From Flavobacteriales bacterium (lineage in GTDB: Bacteria; Bacteroidota; Bacteroidia; Flavobacteriales; BACL11), in assembly GCA_002728175.1 (NCBI GenBank), contig PBVH01000012.1, positions 76,400 to 85,013 of the forward strand: 8,614 nt of DNA, written 5' to 3'. The position numbers were made by a program, and so were the translations under genes. The notes below the pieces were generated by a model, which was not told the DNA's origin, made no database searches, and was given only the letters and a program-made list of their open reading frames with translations. Shown piece after piece: positions 6,890-8,614 of this stretch. Each line of letters starts with the position of its first letter. The first letter of the stretch is position 1.

Positions 6890-7942
6890 ATGAAATTAAA
6901 AATATCAATACTGTTTTTTGTTATTATATTTAACACAAGTTCCGTAATAGCACAAGTTCAGGAAACTAGGACAATGTATTATGGTAATGAAACAAGAGAG
7001 TATACTATATACGTTCCAGCATCTTACACCTCGTCTGTTGCGACACCTATACTATTTAGTTTTCATGGGGGAGGAGGAGACGGCTTAAGTATGATGTTAG
7101 GTACAAATGATATGAGACCTATCGCAGATACGGCTAATTTTATTGCGGTATACCCATCTGGATCTGTAGGTGCATGGATGCATAAGGCCCCTACAAACTA
7201 CAATGACATTTATTTTATAGAAGCCATTATTGATACTCTTAGCTCACAATTCAACATAGACAACGACAGAGTATACGCTTGCGGTTACTCTGAAGGGGGA
7301 ATTTTTAGTTATGAACTTGCCTGTCGTTTAAGCAATAGAATTGCAGCAATTGCCTCGGTATCAGGTTCTATGCTTTCTGATTCGTATCGAACAAATGAAT
7401 ATGGTTTTCCAGCCTGTAGTCCAAGTCACCCTACAGCAATAATGTTGATTCCTGGAACTAATGACATGAATCCGCATTCTATGTACAATGGTTTTCCCCC
7501 ATACTATATTTCAGTAAATGATATTACTAACTATTGGTCATCTCATAACAATACTGACTTAAATGCCAATATAATACAAATTGCAAATACTAATCCAAAT
7601 GATGGTAGTGATGTAGAAAAAAAGATATGGGAAAATGGAGATAATTGTGTGTCTGTTGTTGAGCTTAAAGTAAATGGCGGAGATCATGACTGGCCAGGAT
7701 CATCCGGAAATATGGATATTAATGCCTCGGCAGAAATATGGGGATTTTTATCGAGACACAATATAAACGGCCTAATCAATTGTGCCACAAGTAATTATGA
7801 AAATTTAAACTTAGGAGAAGAAGCAAAAATAATTTCAATAGTTGATATGTTTGGACGAGAGGTAAGATCAAAGTGCAACTCAATTATGTTTTATATTAAG
7901 GAGGATGGGACGGTTGATAAAAAAGTAATTTTAAATAAATAA
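6890..7942 (+). CDS. Secreted alpha/beta-hydrolase (PHB depolymerase / feruloyl esterase-like) with T9SS-like C-terminal signal
   Basis: A 350-residue secreted esterase of the LpqC / PHB depolymerase-like group. Residues 1-21 form a signal peptide (MKLKISILFFVIIF...IAQ). The hydrolase domain spans about residues 25-292: oxyanion-hole segment FSFHGGGGDG, nucleophile elbow GYSEGG with Ser134, PGTNDMNP with likely catalytic Asp192, and GGDHDWPG with likely catalytic His266. The triad is therefore complete. Family members act on polyhydroxyalkanoates, feruloyl or acetyl esters of plant and algal polysaccharides, and similar substrates; the substrate here cannot be told from sequence. The C terminus (about 310-350: KIISIVDMFGREV...KEDGTVDKKVILNK) resembles a T9SS sorting domain, implying outer-membrane export. 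The stop codon lies at the foot of the downstream terminator. Confidence 0.9.
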   Translation: MKLKISILFFVIIFNTSSVIAQVQETRTMYYGNETREYTIYVPASYTSSVATPILFSFHGGGGDGLSMMLGTNDMRPIADTANFIAVYPSGSVGAWMHKAPTNYNDIYFIEAIIDTLSSQFNIDNDRVYACGYSEGGIFSYELACRLSNRIAAIASVSGSMLSDSYRTNEYGFPACSPSHPTAIMLIPGTNDMNPHSMYNGFPPYYISVNDITNYWSSHNNTDLNANIIQIANTNPNDGSDVEKKIWENGDNCVSVVELKVNGGDHDWPGSSGNMDINASAEIWGFLSRHNINGLINCATSNYENLNLGEEAKIISIVDMFGREVRSKCNSIMFYIKEDGTVDKKVILNK

Positions 7943-7969
7943 AAAGCTCTCATTATAATGAGAGCTTTT
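7942..7969. terminator. Bidirectional hairpin terminator between the esterase gene and tRNA-Arg
   Basis: A perfect 12-bp inverted repeat (7942-7953 with 7958-7969) has a TATA loop; the core arm is AGCTCTCAT. On the + strand it ends in TTTT directly after the esterase stop. On the - strand it is followed by a T-rich run (TTTTTATTTATTT), so it should also end the tRNA transcript, probably more strongly. Position 7969 is shared with the final A of the tRNA's encoded CCA. Confidence 0.88.
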
Positions 7970-8045
7970 GGTGACCTAGAGAGGATTCGAACCCCCAACC
8001 GTCAGAGCCGAAATCTGATGTTCTATCCAGTTGAACTACTAGGCC
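7969..8045 (-). tRNA. tRNA-Arg, anticodon UCG
   Basis: The minus strand folds into a full cloverleaf of 74 nt plus an encoded CCA (7971-7969). The acceptor stem GGCCTAG pairs with CTAGGTC (one G-U). The D stem is GTTC/GAAC and the anticodon stem TCAGA/TCTGA encloses the loop TTTCGGC. The T arm is GGGGG-TTCGAAT-CCTCT with two G-U pairs. In the seven-base loop positions 34-36 are TCG, so it reads CGA and probably other CGN arginine codons. CGA is the commonest CGN codon I count by eye in these genes. Transcribed divergently from the porZ-like gene, from its own promoter at 8054-8083. Confidence 0.96.
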
Positions 8046-8053
8046 TTAAAAAA

Positions 8054-8083
8054 CAAAATTAATATTTATATTAGTTTTAGCAA
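8054..8083 (-). promoter_or_regulatory. Promoter of tRNA-Arg with -33 and -7 elements
   Basis: On the minus strand a TTG (8083-8081) is followed after 19 bases by TAATTTTG (8061-8054), an exact match to TAnnTTTG. Spacing fits the Bacteroidota -33/-7 pattern. Transcription would start near 8050, about five bases before the mature tRNA 5' end at 8045. This is the best-supported promoter in the window. Confidence 0.7.
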
Positions 8084-8118
8084 TTATTTTATGAGATACT
8101 AGTTATATAACATGTAAA

Positions 8119-8614
8119 ATGACATTATTTTTAAGAATTATTTATTTAACAACGTTTAACATTGTCTCTTGCTTAACATTAGTTGGCCAGGATATTGCTA
8201 TTGGACAATGGGCAACACACCAATCATACAATTCTGCTACTCATATTTCAGAATCAACAAATAAAATATACTGCATATCTTCTAAAGGTCTATTTTATAT
8301 AAATAAATATGATCAAAGTATGCGAAAATTATCAAAGAATACCGGTCTGTCTGATTTTGGTATTAAAAAATCTGCTTTTTGTCAACAAACTGGAGTAGTG
8401 GTAGTGGTATATGAAAATTGTAATATTGATTTAATAACTCAAAACGAAATAGTAAATATTAATGACATTAAAAGAACTGAACTGATTGGTGAAAAAACAA
8501 TTAATAATATCTTTATAGAGAATAAAATTGCATATTTATCTTGTAGCTTTGGACTAGTGCTGCTTGATATTGAAAAACAAGAGATTAAAGAGACATATAA
8601 TTTAATTATTAATG
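8119..8614 (+). CDS. porZ: PorZ-like T9SS beta-propeller protein, 3' truncated
   Basis: An open frame from ATG 8119 runs through the right edge (165 codons visible). Residues 1 to about 23 form a signal peptide ending LTLVGQ. The mature part begins DIAIGQWATHQSYN and continues with IYCISSKGLFYI, LSKNTGLSDFGI, the segment ENCNIDLI...NINDIKR, and a KTINNI...AYLSCSFGLVLLD stretch. These match the N-terminal beta-propeller of flavobacterial PorZ proteins as I remember them. PorZ is a surface component of the type IX secretion attachment complex; in Porphyromonas gingivalis it presents A-LPS to the sortase PorU. Full-length proteins have roughly 750-800 residues, so about four fifths is outside the window. 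No exact -7 box is found upstream; TAGTTTTA at 8072-8079 is a near match. An ordinary two-component-type propeller protein is the alternative. Confidence 0.82.
   Translation, partial: MTLFLRIIYLTTFNIVSCLTLVGQDIAIGQWATHQSYNSATHISESTNKIYCISSKGLFYINKYDQSMRKLSKNTGLSDFGIKKSAFCQQTGVVVVVYENCNIDLITQNEIVNINDIKRTELIGEKTINNIFIENKIAYLSCSFGLVLLDIEKQEIKETYNLIIN

Noticed and set aside
7897..7907. Strong Shine-Dalgarno-like TAAGGAGG next to an ATG
   Set aside because: It is inside the esterase coding region, has no spacer before the ATG, and the frame it would open is only about seven codons long. Bacteroidota rarely use this signal.
8072..8079. TAGTTTTA as the -7 box of the porZ-like gene
   Set aside because: It lacks the final G of TAnnTTTG and has no matching -33 element, so it is mentioned only as a near match.

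Overview
The window is AT-rich, tightly packed DNA from a member of the Bacteroidota, most likely a marine or aquatic Flavobacteriales-type organism. Four things point there. The gene order DUF4175-like protein / ybeY / mnmG / SAM methyltransferase is, from memory, a familiar flavobacterial arrangement. Start codons lack Shine-Dalgarno sequences. Several intergenic gaps contain Bacteroidota-type -7 boxes (TAnnTTTG). Finally, there are type IX secretion (T9SS) C-terminal signals and the start of a PorZ-like gene.

Left part (1-5382): four genes on the + strand, each overlapping the next by 1, 20 or 4 bases. They look like one operon ending at a probable hairpin terminator. First is the C-terminal two thirds or so of a large lysine/glutamate-rich coiled-coil protein of the DUF4175 type, cut by the left edge; its frame is open from base 3. 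Then come the 16S rRNA-maturation endoribonuclease YbeY, the tRNA wobble-uridine modification enzyme MnmG, and a class I SAM methyltransferase with an N-terminal Cys4 zinc-binding motif. YbeY and MnmG both serve the translation machinery; the other two have no established substrate.

Middle part (5411-7942): a promoter lies almost on top of the start codon of a secreted fibronectin type III protein, so this mRNA may be leaderless. A one-base overlap leads into a small cytoplasmic DUF2237 protein. After an 82-base gap with a second -7 box comes a secreted alpha/beta-hydrolase of the PHB depolymerase / feruloyl esterase-like group. Both secreted proteins end in a similar short C-terminal motif that resembles a T9SS sorting domain.

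Right part (7942-8614): a bidirectional hairpin terminator ends the esterase gene. Its right arm includes the last base of the encoded CCA tail of a minus-strand tRNA-Arg (anticodon UCG), which has a good promoter of its own. Divergent from the tRNA is the 5' part of a porZ-like gene for a T9SS beta-propeller component, cut by the right edge.

I see no CRISPR array, insertion sequence, prophage or defence system, and no convincing wholly new system. The points most worth a second look are the two T9SS cargo genes beside porZ, the apparently leaderless surface-protein gene, the fused terminator/tRNA 3' end, and the Asp in place of the third metal-binding His of YbeY.
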